A stretch of DNA of 61,465 bases from Rhodospirillales bacterium (GTDB lineage Bacteria; Pseudomonadota; Alphaproteobacteria; Acetobacterales; Acetobacteraceae), in assembly GCA_028869595.1 (NCBI GenBank), contig JAGWRU010000132.1, positions 1-61,465 of the forward strand. The letters run 5' to 3'. Below, in pieces: positions 34,650-44,030 of this stretch; within the stretch, counting starts at the first letter, position 1, and every line of letters starts with the position of its first letter. The position numbers and the translations under genes were made by a program. The notes below the pieces were generated by a model, which searched no databases, was not told the DNA's origin, and was given only the letters and a program-made list of their open reading frames with translations.

Positions 34650-35517
34650 GTCGCACCTGCCGGCCCAGCAGGCCCTCCGGGCGGATCAGCAGCACCGCGA
34701 TCAGCAGCAGATTGGGCAGGATATTGGCCCAGGAACTCAGATAGGTCTGCATCAGCATCAGCGATACGCCATAGATGATGCCGCCCAGCACGGTGCCCAG
34801 CGGATTGCCCAGCGTGCCGACGACGATGACCGCGAAGGCGGCGATGTTGATGCCGGCCCCGATCGCCGGCGTCACGCTGCCCAGCATGAACGGGGCGAAG
34901 ACGCCGGCAATGCCGGCCAGCGCGATGCCGATGCCGAAGGCGATGGCCGAGACGCGATGCACGTCGATGCCGGTCGCCAGCGCCTCATCCCGGCTGACCA
35001 TCACCGCGCGCGTCAGCGTGCCCAGCCGGGTGCGATAGAGGTAGAGATAGACCCCGACCACCGCCACCGCGCTGACCACCGCGCTGTACACCCAGCTGGA
35101 AGGCAGGCGCTGGCCCAGCAGAATGACCGGCCCCACGCCCAGCAGCCGCCCCGGCAGGGATCGTTCGGTGGCGCCGAAGGCGATGGTGGTGATCGCCTCG
35201 ATCATCTGAGACATGCCGAAGAACAGAATGATCGACAGCATTTCCGAATCGCGTGCCGCCAGCAGGCGCGGCACCACCAGGTAATAGATCGGCAGGCCCA
35301 GCAAGGTGAACACCACCAGCACGATCAGGGCGGAGGCCAGCGGCGGCAGCCCGAAAGCGCTGAACAGACCATAGGCCGCGAAGCCGCCCAGCATCAGGAA
35401 ATCGCCATGCGCCAGATTGACGATGCGCATGACGCCGAACACCAGGTTCAGCCCCAGTCCGACCAGGGTGAAGTAAAGCCCGAAGACCAGCCCCGCGAAG
35501 AGCGCGCCAACAAGCAT
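34642..35517 (-). CDS. livH: Branched-chain-type ABC transporter permease (LivH family)
   Basis: The 291-residue inner-membrane protein has the LivH motifs ALFAGLVFGLYFTLVGLGLNLVFGVMRIVNLAHGDFLMLG and FGVMRIVNLAHG near the N terminus, and GTLTRAVMVSRDEALATGIDV in the cytoplasmic coupling loop. The ATG at 35517 is 31 bases from the binding-protein stop. Together with LivM it makes the membrane channel of the importer. Confidence 0.92.
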   Translation of the reverse strand: MLVGALFAGLVFGLYFTLVGLGLNLVFGVMRIVNLAHGDFLMLGGFAAYGLFSAFGLPPLASALIVLVVFTLLGLPIYYLVVPRLLAARDSEMLSIILFFGMSQMIEAITTIAFGATERSLPGRLLGVGPVILLGQRLPSSWVYSAVVSAVAVVGVYLYLYRTRLGTLTRAVMVSRDEALATGIDVHRVSAIAFGIGIALAGIAGVFAPFMLGSVTPAIGAGINIAAFAVIVVGTLGNPLGTVLGGIIYGVSLMLMQTYLSSWANILPNLLLIAVLLIRPEGLLGRQVRRA

Positions 35518-35548
35518 GAATACGTTCCGCGCGGGGCTGGTTGCGGGA

Positions 35549-36796
35549 TTACTTGCCGAGATCCGCCTTGCCCTTGGCGAATTTGGGCGGATAGACGGCG
35601 ACCAGCTTCAGATCCTTGCCCTGCATCTGCAACTGCCCGAGCGGCGTGATCTCGCCGACCTGCGCGCCTTCGGCATTCAGCGCGAACGGACCGTCCAGCG
35701 TGTTCAGCTTGCCGGACAGGCCGAACACCGCGTTATGGATCGCCATCTGATCCATGCTTGCCGTGGTCGCCAGCGTGCGTTCCAGCACCAGCCCGGTCAT
35801 GTAGCCATAAACCGCGTTCGCCCCCCATTCCACGCCGGAGCCCTTGGGATAGGCCTTGTCCCAGGCTGCGCGAAACTGTTCCAGCGTCGGGCCGAAATTC
35901 GGCTTGTAGTCATAGAGCGCGGCGGGAACATAGCTGAACGTGCCCTGCATCGCGGCGGCGCCGACATTCTTCAGCAATTCGTCCATTTCCGTGCCGCCAT
36001 AGATGGTGAACACGAAACGGAACTTGTCGCCGGAATCCTGCAGATTGCGCAGGAAGGCGATATCGTTGCCGACATAGCCAAGCTCCAGCACCGCATCCGG
36101 ATTATGCGCGGCGATGTTGTTCAGCAGCACCGTGTAGTTGGAGGTGCTAGTCGGCACGCCCTGATCATAGACGATATCGAGCTTGCCGGCCTTCTTGATG
36201 AAGCCGCGCACCGCAGCGGCCTGGGTGCCGGTGAAATCATTGGTGGAATACAGGATCGCCACCTTCTTGATGCCGTTCTTCACGCCGATATCGTCGAGGA
36301 AGTCGGCGATGTATTTCGGCCAGATGGTGGAGACCGGATCGGCCATCAGCCCGATATAGGGGTTGTCCTTGGTGAAGAAGGTGCCGCCCGTGCCCGAGAC
36401 ATCGAACAGGAACATCTTGTGTTCCTTGGCGATCGGCACCGCGACCGAGGTCAGGACGGAGCCGCTATCGGCGATCAGCAGGTCGACCTTGTCCTGGGTG
36501 ATCAGCTGATTGTACAGCGTCGCCGCCGTTGCCGTGCTGCTCTGATCGTCGTAGCTGATCAGCTTGATCGGAATTTTCTTGTTGTAGGGTTTCACGAAGA
36601 CGCCGCCTTCGGCGTTCTTCTCGTTGATCCAGATTTTCAGCGCGTCATAGACCGGCATCGAGATACTGGCGAACGGGCCGGAGCTGGCATAGAGCGTGCC
36701 GATCTTGAGTTCGGCCGGCGCTGGCGGCGCGGCGCGCGCCACCCCGATACCAAGCGGCAGAAGGGCGGCAAGCCCCAGCAATGCGCGTCTGAACAT
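35549..36796 (-). CDS. Branched-chain-type ABC transporter solute-binding protein (LivK-like)
   Basis: The 415-residue periplasmic protein starts at the ATG at 36796 (MFRRALLGLAALLPLGIG, cleavage near ARAA). The type I binding fold is clear: LKIGTLYASSGPFASIS, ALKIWINEKNAEGGV, LISYDDQSSTATAATLYNQLI and VDLLIADSGSV. The group covers receptors for amides, urea, aromatic acids and branched-chain amino acids. It leads a five-gene importer operon (this gene, livH, livM, livG, livF) that ends convergent to the AprA-like operon. Six 14-bp tandem repeats lie in its leader. Confidence 0.9.
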   Translation of the reverse strand: MFRRALLGLAALLPLGIGVARAAPPAPAELKIGTLYASSGPFASISMPVYDALKIWINEKNAEGGVFVKPYNKKIPIKLISYDDQSSTATAATLYNQLITQDKVDLLIADSGSVLTSVAVPIAKEHKMFLFDVSGTGGTFFTKDNPYIGLMADPVSTIWPKYIADFLDDIGVKNGIKKVAILYSTNDFTGTQAAAVRGFIKKAGKLDIVYDQGVPTSTSNYTVLLNNIAAHNPDAVLELGYVGNDIAFLRNLQDSGDKFRFVFTIYGGTEMDELLKNVGAAAMQGTFSYVPAALYDYKPNFGPTLEQFRAAWDKAYPKGSGVEWGANAVYGYMTGLVLERTLATTASMDQMAIHNAVFGLSGKLNTLDGPFALNAEGAQVGEITPLGQLQMQGKDLKLVAVYPPKFAKGKADLGK

Positions 36797-36852
36797 GGAC
36801 GTTTCCCCGTTTCCCGGATCGTTAGGTCGGTCTTTATCGCCCGCCCCCGCCG

Positions 36853-36936
36853 GCCGGGCAAGAGGCGCCGGGCCAGAGGTGCGGGGCCAGAGGTGCCGGG
36901 CCAGAGGTGCCGGGCCAGAGGTGCCGGGCAAGAGTT
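36853..36936. repeat. Six tandem 14-bp repeats
   Basis: Six head-to-tail copies of a 14-base unit, close to GCCGGGCCAGAGGT, occupy 84 bases. Copies 2, 4 and 5 are identical; copy 3 differs at one base, and copies 1 and 6 have CAAG in place of CCAG and a different last base or two. They lie between the mtnP stop codon and the solute-binding-protein start, in the latter's leader. The period is not a multiple of three, so they are not coding. They could be protein-binding sites or a slippage-prone spacer. Confidence 0.9.
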
Positions 36937-36947
36937 GGGTCGCGCGC

Positions 36948-37841
36948 TCAGCCAGGCGGGTGCAATACGCGCCCGGCGATGACGGCAAGTTTCGCGCGCA
37001 GCGCGGCATCGCGCATATCCGGTGCGGTGATGATCGCATTCTCCAGCGCCCGGTCGCAGCCGGCCGGGCACAGGCCGCGCGGCGCGCCGATCGCCGGCAC
37101 CACGGCACGCACCAGGGCGCGCGCCTTCTCGGCATTGCCCAGCAGCACGCGCACCACGGCCTCCACCGTGACGTGGTCATGCTCCTCGTGCCAGCAATCG
37201 TAATCCGTCACCATGGCGACGGTCGCGTAACAAATCTCCGCCTCGCGGGCGAGTTTCGCCTCCGGCATGTTGGTCATGCCGATCACGCTGCATCCCCATT
37301 GGCGATAGAGATGGCTCTCCGCGCGCGTCGAGAATTGCGGTCCTTCCATCACCAGATAGGTGCCGCCGCGCGACACTGGCAGGCCGAGACCGCGCGCGGC
37401 ATGTTCCAGCGCATCGCCGAGCCGCGGGCAGACCGGATCGGCCATCGAGACATGCGCGACGATGCCATCGCCGAAAAAGCTTTTCTCCCGCGCGAAGCTG
37501 CGGTCGATGAACTGATCGACGATGACGAAATGCCCCGGCGGCAATTCCGCCTTCAGGCTGCCGACGGCGGAAAGCGACAGGATGTCGGTGACGCCGGAAC
37601 GCTTCAGCGCATCGATATTGGCGCGGTAGTTCAGATGGGTGGGCGAACGCCGATGGCCGCGCCCGTGACGCGGCAGGAACACGCAGCGCACCCCGCCCAG
37701 CCGGCCGAACAGCAGATGATCCGATGGCAGCCCCCAGGGCGTGGCGACCTCGCGCCACTCCTTCTCGGTCAGACCCTCGATGTCATAAAGCCCCGAGCCA
37801 CCGATGATGCCGATGACCGGTTCGATCTCTGTCGCTGCCAT
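36948..37841 (-). CDS. mtnP: S-methyl-5'-thioadenosine phosphorylase
   Basis: I use the ATG at 37841 (MAATEIEPVIGIIGGSGLY, 297 residues); a TTG four codons upstream is less likely. It has the MTAP motifs: GGSGLYDIEGL for phosphate, FLPRHGRGHRRSPTHLNYRANI, LSAVGSLKAELPPGHFVIVDQFIDRS, MEGPQFSTRAES and CYATVAMVTDYDCW. It phosphorolyses MTA to adenine and methylthioribose-1-phosphate in methionine salvage. The gene lies 91 bases beyond petC in the same direction and may be transcribed with it, although the functions are unrelated. Confidence 0.93.
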   Translation of the reverse strand: MAATEIEPVIGIIGGSGLYDIEGLTEKEWREVATPWGLPSDHLLFGRLGGVRCVFLPRHGRGHRRSPTHLNYRANIDALKRSGVTDILSLSAVGSLKAELPPGHFVIVDQFIDRSFAREKSFFGDGIVAHVSMADPVCPRLGDALEHAARGLGLPVSRGGTYLVMEGPQFSTRAESHLYRQWGCSVIGMTNMPEAKLAREAEICYATVAMVTDYDCWHEEHDHVTVEAVVRVLLGNAEKARALVRAVVPAIGAPRGLCPAGCDRALENAIITAPDMRDAALRAKLAVIAGRVLHPPG

Positions 37842-37931
37842 ACTGTCCGTCAAACACGAACCGCGCCCCGAAGGACGCGGTCCCTGCCTTGCCTCCTGCT
37901 CCGCCGCCCGTCCGGGCGCGGACAGGCTTAC

Positions 37932-38702
37932 TCAGTGATCGACATTGGCCCAAAGCCGGCGCTTCACCGCATAGGTCAGCCCGCCCATCAGGGCCAGGAA
38001 CAGCACCACGCGCACGCCGATCTGCTTCCTTTCCACCATTTCCGGATTGGCCGCCCAGGTCAAGAAGGTGACGACGTCATGCGCCTCCTGGCCCAGCCGG
38101 GCCGGCGTGCCATCGGCATAGGTCACGTCATTGCCGTGCAGCGGCTGCGGCATATGGATCTGATGGCCGGGGAAATATTCATTGTAGTACAGCCCCGGCT
38201 GCAGCTTGAAGCCGGGCGGCGGATCGCGGAACCCGGTCAGGATGCCGTAGATGTAATTGGCGTGATATTCGCGGGCATTGACGATCACCGACAGATCGGG
38301 CGGTGCCGCGCCCAGCGCGTTGCGCGCCGCATCCACCGTGGCGAAGGGGGCGCGGAACATGCTGGCCGGCGTGCCCGGTCCCAGCTTGGGCGCGCCCTGG
38401 TCATCCACCCCCACCGGCACCTGCACGGCGGCGGCGATCGCCTTGATCTGGGCCGCGCTCAGCCCGATGCCGGACAGATCGCGATAATGCAGCTGATCCA
38501 TCGAGTGGCAATTGGCGCAGACCTGGGAATAGACCTGAAAGCCGCGCTGGGCAGCCGCCATGTCGAAGGTGCCGAACGGTCCGTCGAAGCTCCAGACCTG
38601 CTGCGGCGGCACCGGCGCGTCCTGGGCGCGGGCCGGCGCGGTCCACAGGCCCAGCGCCACCAGCGCGCCCGCCGCCACCCCCCGCAGAATCGTGCGCATC
38701 AT
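37932..38702 (-). CDS. petC: Cytochrome c1 of the bc1 complex
   Basis: The 256-residue protein starts at the first of two ATG codons (38702). It has a signal peptide (GVAAGALVALGLWTAPARA), the haem motif CANCH (Cys62, Cys65, His66) followed by SMDQLHYRDL, a methionine ligand region IHMPQPL, and a single C-terminal anchor helix (RVVLFLALMGGLTYAVKRRLW). It takes electrons from the Rieske protein and passes them to cytochrome c. It begins 26 bases after petB. Confidence 0.94.
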   Translation of the reverse strand: MMRTILRGVAAGALVALGLWTAPARAQDAPVPPQQVWSFDGPFGTFDMAAAQRGFQVYSQVCANCHSMDQLHYRDLSGIGLSAAQIKAIAAAVQVPVGVDDQGAPKLGPGTPASMFRAPFATVDAARNALGAAPPDLSVIVNAREYHANYIYGILTGFRDPPPGFKLQPGLYYNEYFPGHQIHMPQPLHGNDVTYADGTPARLGQEAHDVVTFLTWAANPEMVERKQIGVRVVLFLALMGGLTYAVKRRLWANVDH

Positions 38703-38728
38703 CGTCGGGAGTCCTTGCTGGGGTGCCA

Positions 38729-40009
38729 TCACGCCTTCTCCATCGGCCGGGCCGCGGCACCGCTGGGCAGCCCGCCGCCACCGCCGCTATTGCCGCTGAT
38801 GACCGGGCGGCTGATGCTTTCGGGCAGCGGCAGGGTCCGCTCCATCTTGCCCAGGATCGGCAGCAGCACCAGGAAGTGGAAGAAGTAATAGATCGTGCAG
38901 ACGCGGCCCAGCACCACCCAGATGCCGGTCGGCGGATGCGCCCCCACCATGCCCAGCCCGATCACCGAGGCGACCCAGACCCAGATCAGCACCCGGAAGA
39001 CCGGCCGGAACCGCGCGGAGCGCACCGGGCTGGTATCCAGCCAGGGCAGCACGAACAGCACCAGGATGGAGCCGAACATCATGCACACGCCGCCCAGCTT
39101 GTTCGGCACGGAACGCAGGATCGCGTAGAAGGGCAGGAAATACCACTCCGGCACGATATCGGGCGGTGTCTGCAGCGGGTTGGCCGGGATGAAATTATTC
39201 GGATCGCCCAGCAGATTGGGCATGAAGAACACCAGCAGCGCGAAGACCAGCAGAAAGACGCAGATGCCGACGCTGTCCTTCACCGTGTAGTAGGGATGGA
39301 ACGGCACCGTGTCCTGCGGCGTTTTCACGTCGATCCCCAGCGGGTTGTTCGAGCCCACCACATGCAGCGCCGCGACATGCAGGAAGACCACGCCCAGCAG
39401 CACGAAGGGCAGCAGGTAGTGCAGGCTGAAGAAGCGGTTCAGCGTCGGATCGGCGACCGCGAAACCGCCCCACAGCCAGGTCACGATCGGCTGGCCGACC
39501 ACCGGAAAGGCCGAGAACAGGTTGGTGATGACGGTCGCGCCCCAGTAGGACATCTGCCCCCAGGGCAGCACGTAGCCCATGAAGGCGGTGGCCATCATCA
39601 GCAGCAGAATGACGACGCCGATCATCCACAGCAATTCGCGCGGTGCCTTGTAGGAGCCGTAATACATGCCGCGGAAGATGTGGATATAGGTGACGATGAA
39701 GAACATCGACGCGCCGTTCTGGTGAACGTAGCGGATCAGCCAGCCGTAATTCACGTCGCGCATGATGTGCTGGACGGAGTTGAAGGCAAGCTGGGTGTTC
39801 GGCTGATAATTCATCGCCAGGAAGATGCCGGTGATGATCATGATCAACAGGTTGATCATCGCCAGCGCGCCGAAATTCCACATATAGTTGAAATTCTTCG
39901 GCGTCGGGAATTTCCCGTATTCCTTCTGCATCATCGTGAAGACGGGCAGACGGGTGTCGATCCAGTTGACCACCGGGTTGGTGAAGCTGCTCTTGTTCAG
40001 ACCGGCCAT
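38729..40009 (-). CDS. petB: Cytochrome b of the bc1 complex
   Basis: The 426-residue inner-membrane protein has eight TM helices. Paired haem ligands are seen in [21 protein letters not shown] and in the region [26 protein letters not shown]. The Qo-site PEWY motif is intact ([13 protein letters not shown]). The ATG at 40009 ([12 protein letters not shown]) is preferred over longer frames. It begins 35 bases after petA. A glycine- and alanine-rich tail follows the last helix. Confidence 0.96.
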   Translation of the reverse strand: MAGLNKSSFTNPVVNWIDTRLPVFTMMQKEYGKFPTPKNFNYMWNFGALAMINLLIMIITGIFLAMNYQPNTQLAFNSVQHIMRDVNYGWLIRYVHQNGASMFFIVTYIHIFRGMYYGSYKAPRELLWMIGVVILLLMMATAFMGYVLPWGQMSYWGATVITNLFSAFPVVGQPIVTWLWGGFAVADPTLNRFFSLHYLLPFVLLGVVFLHVAALHVVGSNNPLGIDVKTPQDTVPFHPYYTVKDSVGICVFLLVFALLVFFMPNLLGDPNNFIPANPLQTPPDIVPEWYFLPFYAILRSVPNKLGGVCMMFGSILVLFVLPWLDTSPVRSARFRPVFRVLIWVWVASVIGLGMVGAHPPTGIWVVLGRVCTIYYFFHFLVLLPILGKMERTLPLPESISRPVISGNSGGGGGLPSGAAARPMEKA

Positions 40010-40044
40010 GGCTGAAACCTCTTTCTTAGGGGCGACAGGCGGCG

Positions 40045-40605
40045 TCAGCCGAGCTTGATCTTGGTGTCGGATTCGAAGGCGTAGGGCGGCAGATGCAGAT
40101 TGAGCGGCGCCGGACCGTGTCGCACCCGCCCGGACGTGTCGTACTGGCTGCCATGGCAGGGGCAGAACCAGCCGCCCCATTCGCCGCGCGGATCGGTGGG
40201 CTTGTTGCCCAGCGGGATGCAGCCGAGATGGGTGCAGATGCCGATCACCACGATCCATTGGGCGTGGCCTGGCTTGACCCGGGCCGAGTCGGGCTGCGGC
40301 TCGATCAGCTCCGACATCTTCACATCCTCGGCTTCCTTGATCTCCTTGGCGGTGCGGTGGCGCACGAAGATCGGCTTGCCCTGCCACATCACGGTGATGC
40401 CGGAGCCGGTTTCGATGGGAGCCAGCTCCACCTCCACCGAGGAGACGGCGAGCACGTCGGCGGAGGGGTTCATGGAATCGATCAGCGGCCAAGCGATGGC
40501 CCCGGCCCCGATCCCGGCGCCGGCCAAGGCGACGAGCTGCAGAAAATCGCGTTTCGTGACGGTTCCGGGCGTGCCGGAATGGGTAGTGGCGGCGTTTTCG
40601 GCCAT
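40045..40605 (-). CDS. petA: Rieske iron-sulfur protein of the bc1 complex
   Basis: The 186-residue protein has a Tat-like N-terminal anchor ([23 protein letters not shown]). The 2Fe-2S ligands are CTHLGC (Cys124, His126) and CPCHGS (Cys148, His151), with the second cysteines Cys129 and Cys150 for the disulfide. It is the mobile electron carrier between the quinol site and cytochrome c1. It leads the petABC operon and is divergent from hemF over a 218-base spacer. Confidence 0.95.
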   Translation of the reverse strand: MAENAATTHSGTPGTVTKRDFLQLVALAGAGIGAGAIAWPLIDSMNPSADVLAVSSVEVELAPIETGSGITVMWQGKPIFVRHRTAKEIKEAEDVKMSELIEPQPDSARVKPGHAQWIVVIGICTHLGCIPLGNKPTDPRGEWGGWFCPCHGSQYDTSGRVRHGPAPLNLHLPPYAFESDTKIKLG

Positions 40606-40774
40606 CTCGAACCCTCTGTCCGCCCAGGAGGGGCGGTCCTTGCGACGTCGTTTCCCTCGGCGGTCACACTTGTTGCGCGATCCACCATTCCTTCGGATAT
40701 CAGCCTATCGCTTCCGGCGGAAGCCCCGAGAGCCGGTCTGCGAATAAAAATGATGCAAAGCGGTAATTATCCCT

Positions 40775-40788
40775 TTGACGTGACGCAA
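40775..40788. promoter_or_regulatory. Possible FNR/FnrL-like box upstream of hemF
   Basis: TTGACGTGACGCAA resembles the FNR/CRP-family consensus TTGAT-N4-ATCAA with three departures. It lies 35 bases upstream of the hemF start in the petA/hemF divergent spacer. Oxygen-dependent control of bc1 and haem genes by such regulators is common. TTGACG could instead be a plain -35 element. Confidence 0.3.
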
Positions 40789-40823
40789 TTCCATCACCCG
40801 GGGGCGGCTGGTAGACTGGCCGC

Positions 40824-41747
40824 ATGCAAGACGCCCTTTCGGATGCCCCGACCGGCCACGCCGCCCTTCGTCCCCAGGCCCAGGCCTGGTTCGAGTCGCT
40901 GCGCGACCGTATCTGTGCCGCATTCGAAGCGATCGAGGACGAAATGTCCTACCCCGGCCCCGCCGATGCGCCATGGGCCCATCTGATCGACCGCCCGCCC
41001 GGACGGTTCGCGCGCAGCGCCTGGCAGCGCCCCGATGAAGGCGGCGGCCATGGCGGCGGCGGCACCATGGCAGCGATGCGCGGGCGGGTCTTCGAGAAGG
41101 TGGGGGTCAACGTCTCCACCGTGGCGGGCCGGTTCAGCCCGGAATTCGCCGCCACCATTCCCGGTGCCGCGGAAGACCCGCGCTTCTGGGCCAGCGGCAT
41201 CAGCCTGGTCGCGCATATGCACAGCCCGCGCGTGCCGGCGGTGCATATGAACACCCGCATGCTGCTGACCACCCGGGGCTGGTTCGGCGGCGGCGCCGAT
41301 CTGACGCCGATGCGCCCCGACGCGGCGGCAGCACGCCAGGACGCCGCCGATTTCCACGCCGCCCTGCAGGCCGCCTGCGACCGTCACGATCCGGCCTATT
41401 ATCCGCGCTTCAAGGAATGGTGCGACCGCTACTTCTTTCTTCCCCATCGCGGCGAGCCGCGCGGCGCGGGCGGGATTTTCTACGACCACCATGCCAGCGC
41501 CGACCCGGCGGCCGATTTCGCCTTCACCCGCGATGTCGGGCTGGCTTTCCTCGACATCTATCCCGCCCTGGTGCGCCGGCGCATGGCCGAACCCTGGACG
41601 GCGGCGGAGCGCGATCACCAGTTGCATCGCCGCGGCCGCTATGTGGAGTTCAACCTGCTTTATGATCGCGGCACGCTGTTCGGCCTGAAGACCGGCGGCA
41701 ATACCGAGGCGATCCTGATGTCCCTGCCGCCCGAGGTGCGCTGGTAG
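40824..41747 (+). CDS. hemF: Oxygen-dependent coproporphyrinogen III oxidase
   Basis: The 307-residue cytosolic enzyme has the HemF motifs [47 protein letters not shown] and the C-terminal [29 protein letters not shown]. It oxidatively decarboxylates coproporphyrinogen III to protoporphyrinogen IX using O2, implying an aerobic lifestyle. Its position opposite petABC suggests joint respiratory control. Confidence 0.95.
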   Translation: MQDALSDAPTGHAALRPQAQAWFESLRDRICAAFEAIEDEMSYPGPADAPWAHLIDRPPGRFARSAWQRPDEGGGHGGGGTMAAMRGRVFEKVGVNVSTVAGRFSPEFAATIPGAAEDPRFWASGISLVAHMHSPRVPAVHMNTRMLLTTRGWFGGGADLTPMRPDAAAARQDAADFHAALQAACDRHDPAYYPRFKEWCDRYFFLPHRGEPRGAGGIFYDHHASADPAADFAFTRDVGLAFLDIYPALVRRRMAEPWTAAERDHQLHRRGRYVEFNLLYDRGTLFGLKTGGNTEAILMSLPPEVRW

Positions 41748-41824
41748 CCGAGGCGTCTGCGGCGCGGCGCTAACCCTTCCTCCATCCCGCGCCGCCATGC
41801 TGGCCCAAGCACCGGGAGCCACAT

Positions 41825-42097
41825 ATGTCCGACCTCGCCCCCCCGCCCGAGCCTGGCGCGATTCTCGCCCGGCTGACCGCCCTGCTGGCCGAGGTGCTGC
41901 ATGACAGCCCCGTCGCCGCCGGCCCGGCAACCCGGCGGGAGGATGTGCCGGGCTGGGATTCCTTCGCCCAGATCAACCTGACCATCGCCGCCGAGGCGGC
42001 GTTCGGCATCCGCTACCGGCTCTCCGATCTGGAACGCTTCGACACGCTGGCCGATATCGCCGCCGCCACGGCGGAACGGCTCGCCGCCCGCCGATAA
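41825..42097 (+). CDS. Stand-alone acyl carrier protein
   Basis: The 90-residue protein has the ACP fold: helix I ARLTALLAEVLHD, the phosphopantetheine site GWDSFAQINLTIAAEAAFGI with Ser46 as the attachment residue (W-D-S in place of the usual L-D-S), then RLSDLERFDTLADIAAATAERL. It differs from housekeeping AcpP, which is acidic with DSLD. The organism must have that elsewhere. Its start follows hemF by 78 bases, and a short-chain dehydrogenase follows after 57 bases, suggesting a dedicated acyl-modifying pathway. Confidence 0.85.
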   Translation: MSDLAPPPEPGAILARLTALLAEVLHDSPVAAGPATRREDVPGWDSFAQINLTIAAEAAFGIRYRLSDLERFDTLADIAAATAERLAARR

Positions 42098-42154
42098 GGC
42101 TTTCCCGCGCCCGCCCGCACGACCATCATCCGCGCGGCAGCATGGGAGGCGGAC

Positions 42155-42916
42155 ATGGAAATTTCGGGTCTGGCGGCGATCGTCACCGGCGGCGGATCGG
42201 GCCTCGGCATGGCCACCGCCGCCGCGCTGGCCAAGGCAGGCGCGCAGGTCGCCCTGCTCGACCGCGACGGCGCGGCGGCGGCGCGGGCGGCCGAGGCGGT
42301 GGGCGGGCTCGGCATTGCCTGCGACGTCACCGATGCCGATGCGGCGGTGGCGGCACTGGCCCAGGCCGAAGCCCGGCACGGTCCGGCCCGCCTGCTGGTC
42401 AATTGCGCCGGCATCGCCCCCGGGGGGCGCATCGTCGGGCGCGACGGGCCGATGAAACTGGCCGATTTCGAGCATGCGATCCGCGTCAACCTGATCGGCA
42501 GCTTCAACATGCTGCGCCTCGCCGCCGCCGCCATGACGGCGCTGGCGCCGCTCGATGGCGGCGAGCGCGGACTGATCGTCAACACCGCCTCCGTCGCCGC
42601 CTATGAGGGGCAGATCGGCCAGGCCGCCTATGCCGCCGCCAAGGCCGGGATCGTCGGCATGACGCTGCCGGCGGCGCGCGAACTGGCCCAGCACGGCATC
42701 CGGGTGCTGACCATCGCCCCCGGCCTGTTCCGCACGCCGATGGTGGCCGGCCTGCCGGAAGCCACCCAGGCCAGCCTGGGCGCGGCCATTCCCTTCCCGC
42801 CCCGGCTCGGCCTGCCGGAGGAATATGCCGCGCTGGTGCTGCATGCCTGCGCCAACCAATTCCTCAACGGCGAGACGATCCGCCTGGACGGCGCGCTGCG
42901 CATGGCGCCGCGATAG
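42155..42916 (+). CDS. Short-chain dehydrogenase, 3-hydroxyacyl-CoA dehydrogenase type II-like
   Basis: The 253-residue protein has the SDR glycine motif TGGGSGLG (11-18), NCAGIAPGG, and the catalytic set Ser146, Tyr159, Lys163. An unusual loop [21 protein letters not shown] and the C-terminal [35 protein letters not shown] are the signature of HSD17B10/HadH2-like 3-hydroxyacyl-CoA dehydrogenases. It would use NAD on 3-hydroxyacyl chains, free or on CoA or perhaps on the adjacent ACP. GGGAGGCGG precedes the ATG. Confidence 0.88.
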   Translation: MEISGLAAIVTGGGSGLGMATAAALAKAGAQVALLDRDGAAAARAAEAVGGLGIACDVTDADAAVAALAQAEARHGPARLLVNCAGIAPGGRIVGRDGPMKLADFEHAIRVNLIGSFNMLRLAAAAMTALAPLDGGERGLIVNTASVAAYEGQIGQAAYAAAKAGIVGMTLPAARELAQHGIRVLTIAPGLFRTPMVAGLPEATQASLGAAIPFPPRLGLPEEYAALVLHACANQFLNGETIRLDGALRMAPR

Positions 42917-42982
42917 CACGCCGGGCGGAAGCACCGCGCCGGACGCGATCATGCCCCTTTCCCTTCGCCGGCCCGGCGCCAC

Positions 42983-43975
42983 ATGGCGGGCATGACATTT
43001 CCGATCTCCGATCACTGCGACGGGCAGGTCTTCTTCAATCCCGCCATCGCCGCCGCCCCGCCCGCACCGCGCCGCGGCGCCTGGGCACGGCTCGGCTTCC
43101 TGCTGCGCTGGCAGTTCAGCCGGCGCGAACGCGGCGCCTGGCCCGCCGCCGTGATGCTGCCCGGCTTTCCGCCGCCCGACGCAAGGGCGGTTCCCGCGCG
43201 CGGCGCGGCGGTCACGTTTCTCGGTCATGCCAGCTTTCTGATCCGCCTGCCGGGCTGCACGATCCTGACCGATCCGGTGTTCAGTCCGCGCGCCTCGCCC
43301 TTCTCCTTTGTCGGGCCGAAGCGGGTTGCCCCGCCGGGCGTGGCGCTGGCCGATCTGCCGCCGGTCGATCTCGTGCTGCTATCGCATAATCATTACGATC
43401 ACATGGACCTCACGACCCTGCGCGCGCTCGCCGCCCGTTTCGCGCCGCGCTTCCTCACCACACTGGGCAACCGCGCCTTCCTCGCCCGCCACGCCATCGC
43501 GGCGGAGGAGCTGGATTGGTGGGACACGCACACGCATGCCGGCCTGCGCATCACCGCGACGCCGGCCCGGCATTTCGCCGCGCGCTGGCTGCATGACCGC
43601 AACCGCACGCTCTGGGCGGGGTTCATGATCGCCGGCGCCGGCGGGCGCATCCTGTTCGCCGGCGATAGCGGCGCCGGGCCGCATTGGGCGGAGATCGCGG
43701 CCAGACTCGGCGCGCCCGATCTCGCGCTGCTGCCGATCGGCGCCTATGCGCCGGCCTGGATGATGCAGCCGGTCCATATGAACCCGGAGGAGGCGGTGGC
43801 GGCGCATCAGGCGCTCGGCGCGCGGCGATCGCTCGGCATGCATTTCGGCACGTTCCGCATGGCCGATGAGGCCTATGACGAACCGCCCGCGCGGCTGCGC
43901 GCGGCGGCGGCGCGCGCGGCGGTCGATTTCGACGTGCCCGGCCTGGGCGAGACGCGGGTTTTTCCCTTCGATTGA
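42983..43975 (+). CDS. MBL-fold hydrolase (NAPE-PLD/RomA/UlaG-like)
   Basis: The 330-residue protein has the metallo-beta-lactamase zinc motif HNHYDHMD (His135, His137, Asp139, His140), with further ligands in TPARHFAARW and GDSGAGPHW and a final HMNPEEAVAAH. The long N-terminal part before GHASFLIRL resembles NAPE-phospholipase D and RomA-like proteins, which cleave phosphodiester bonds of N-acyl lipids. The bacterial substrate is not known. It follows the dehydrogenase by 66 bases, so an acyl-lipid theme is possible but unproved. A start three codons in (42992) is an alternative. Confidence 0.83.
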   Translation: MAGMTFPISDHCDGQVFFNPAIAAAPPAPRRGAWARLGFLLRWQFSRRERGAWPAAVMLPGFPPPDARAVPARGAAVTFLGHASFLIRLPGCTILTDPVFSPRASPFSFVGPKRVAPPGVALADLPPVDLVLLSHNHYDHMDLTTLRALAARFAPRFLTTLGNRAFLARHAIAAEELDWWDTHTHAGLRITATPARHFAARWLHDRNRTLWAGFMIAGAGGRILFAGDSGAGPHWAEIAARLGAPDLALLPIGAYAPAWMMQPVHMNPEEAVAAHQALGARRSLGMHFGTFRMADEAYDEPPARLRAAAARAAVDFDVPGLGETRVFPFD

Positions 43976-44030
43976 TCGCCCGTCGCTTCAGGCTATCCTC
44001 GGCGCGGCAAAACACGGGGGGAAGCGGGCC

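Noticed and set aside
36853-36936. CRISPR array
   Set aside because: The units abut without spacers and are only 14 bases; no cas genes are present.
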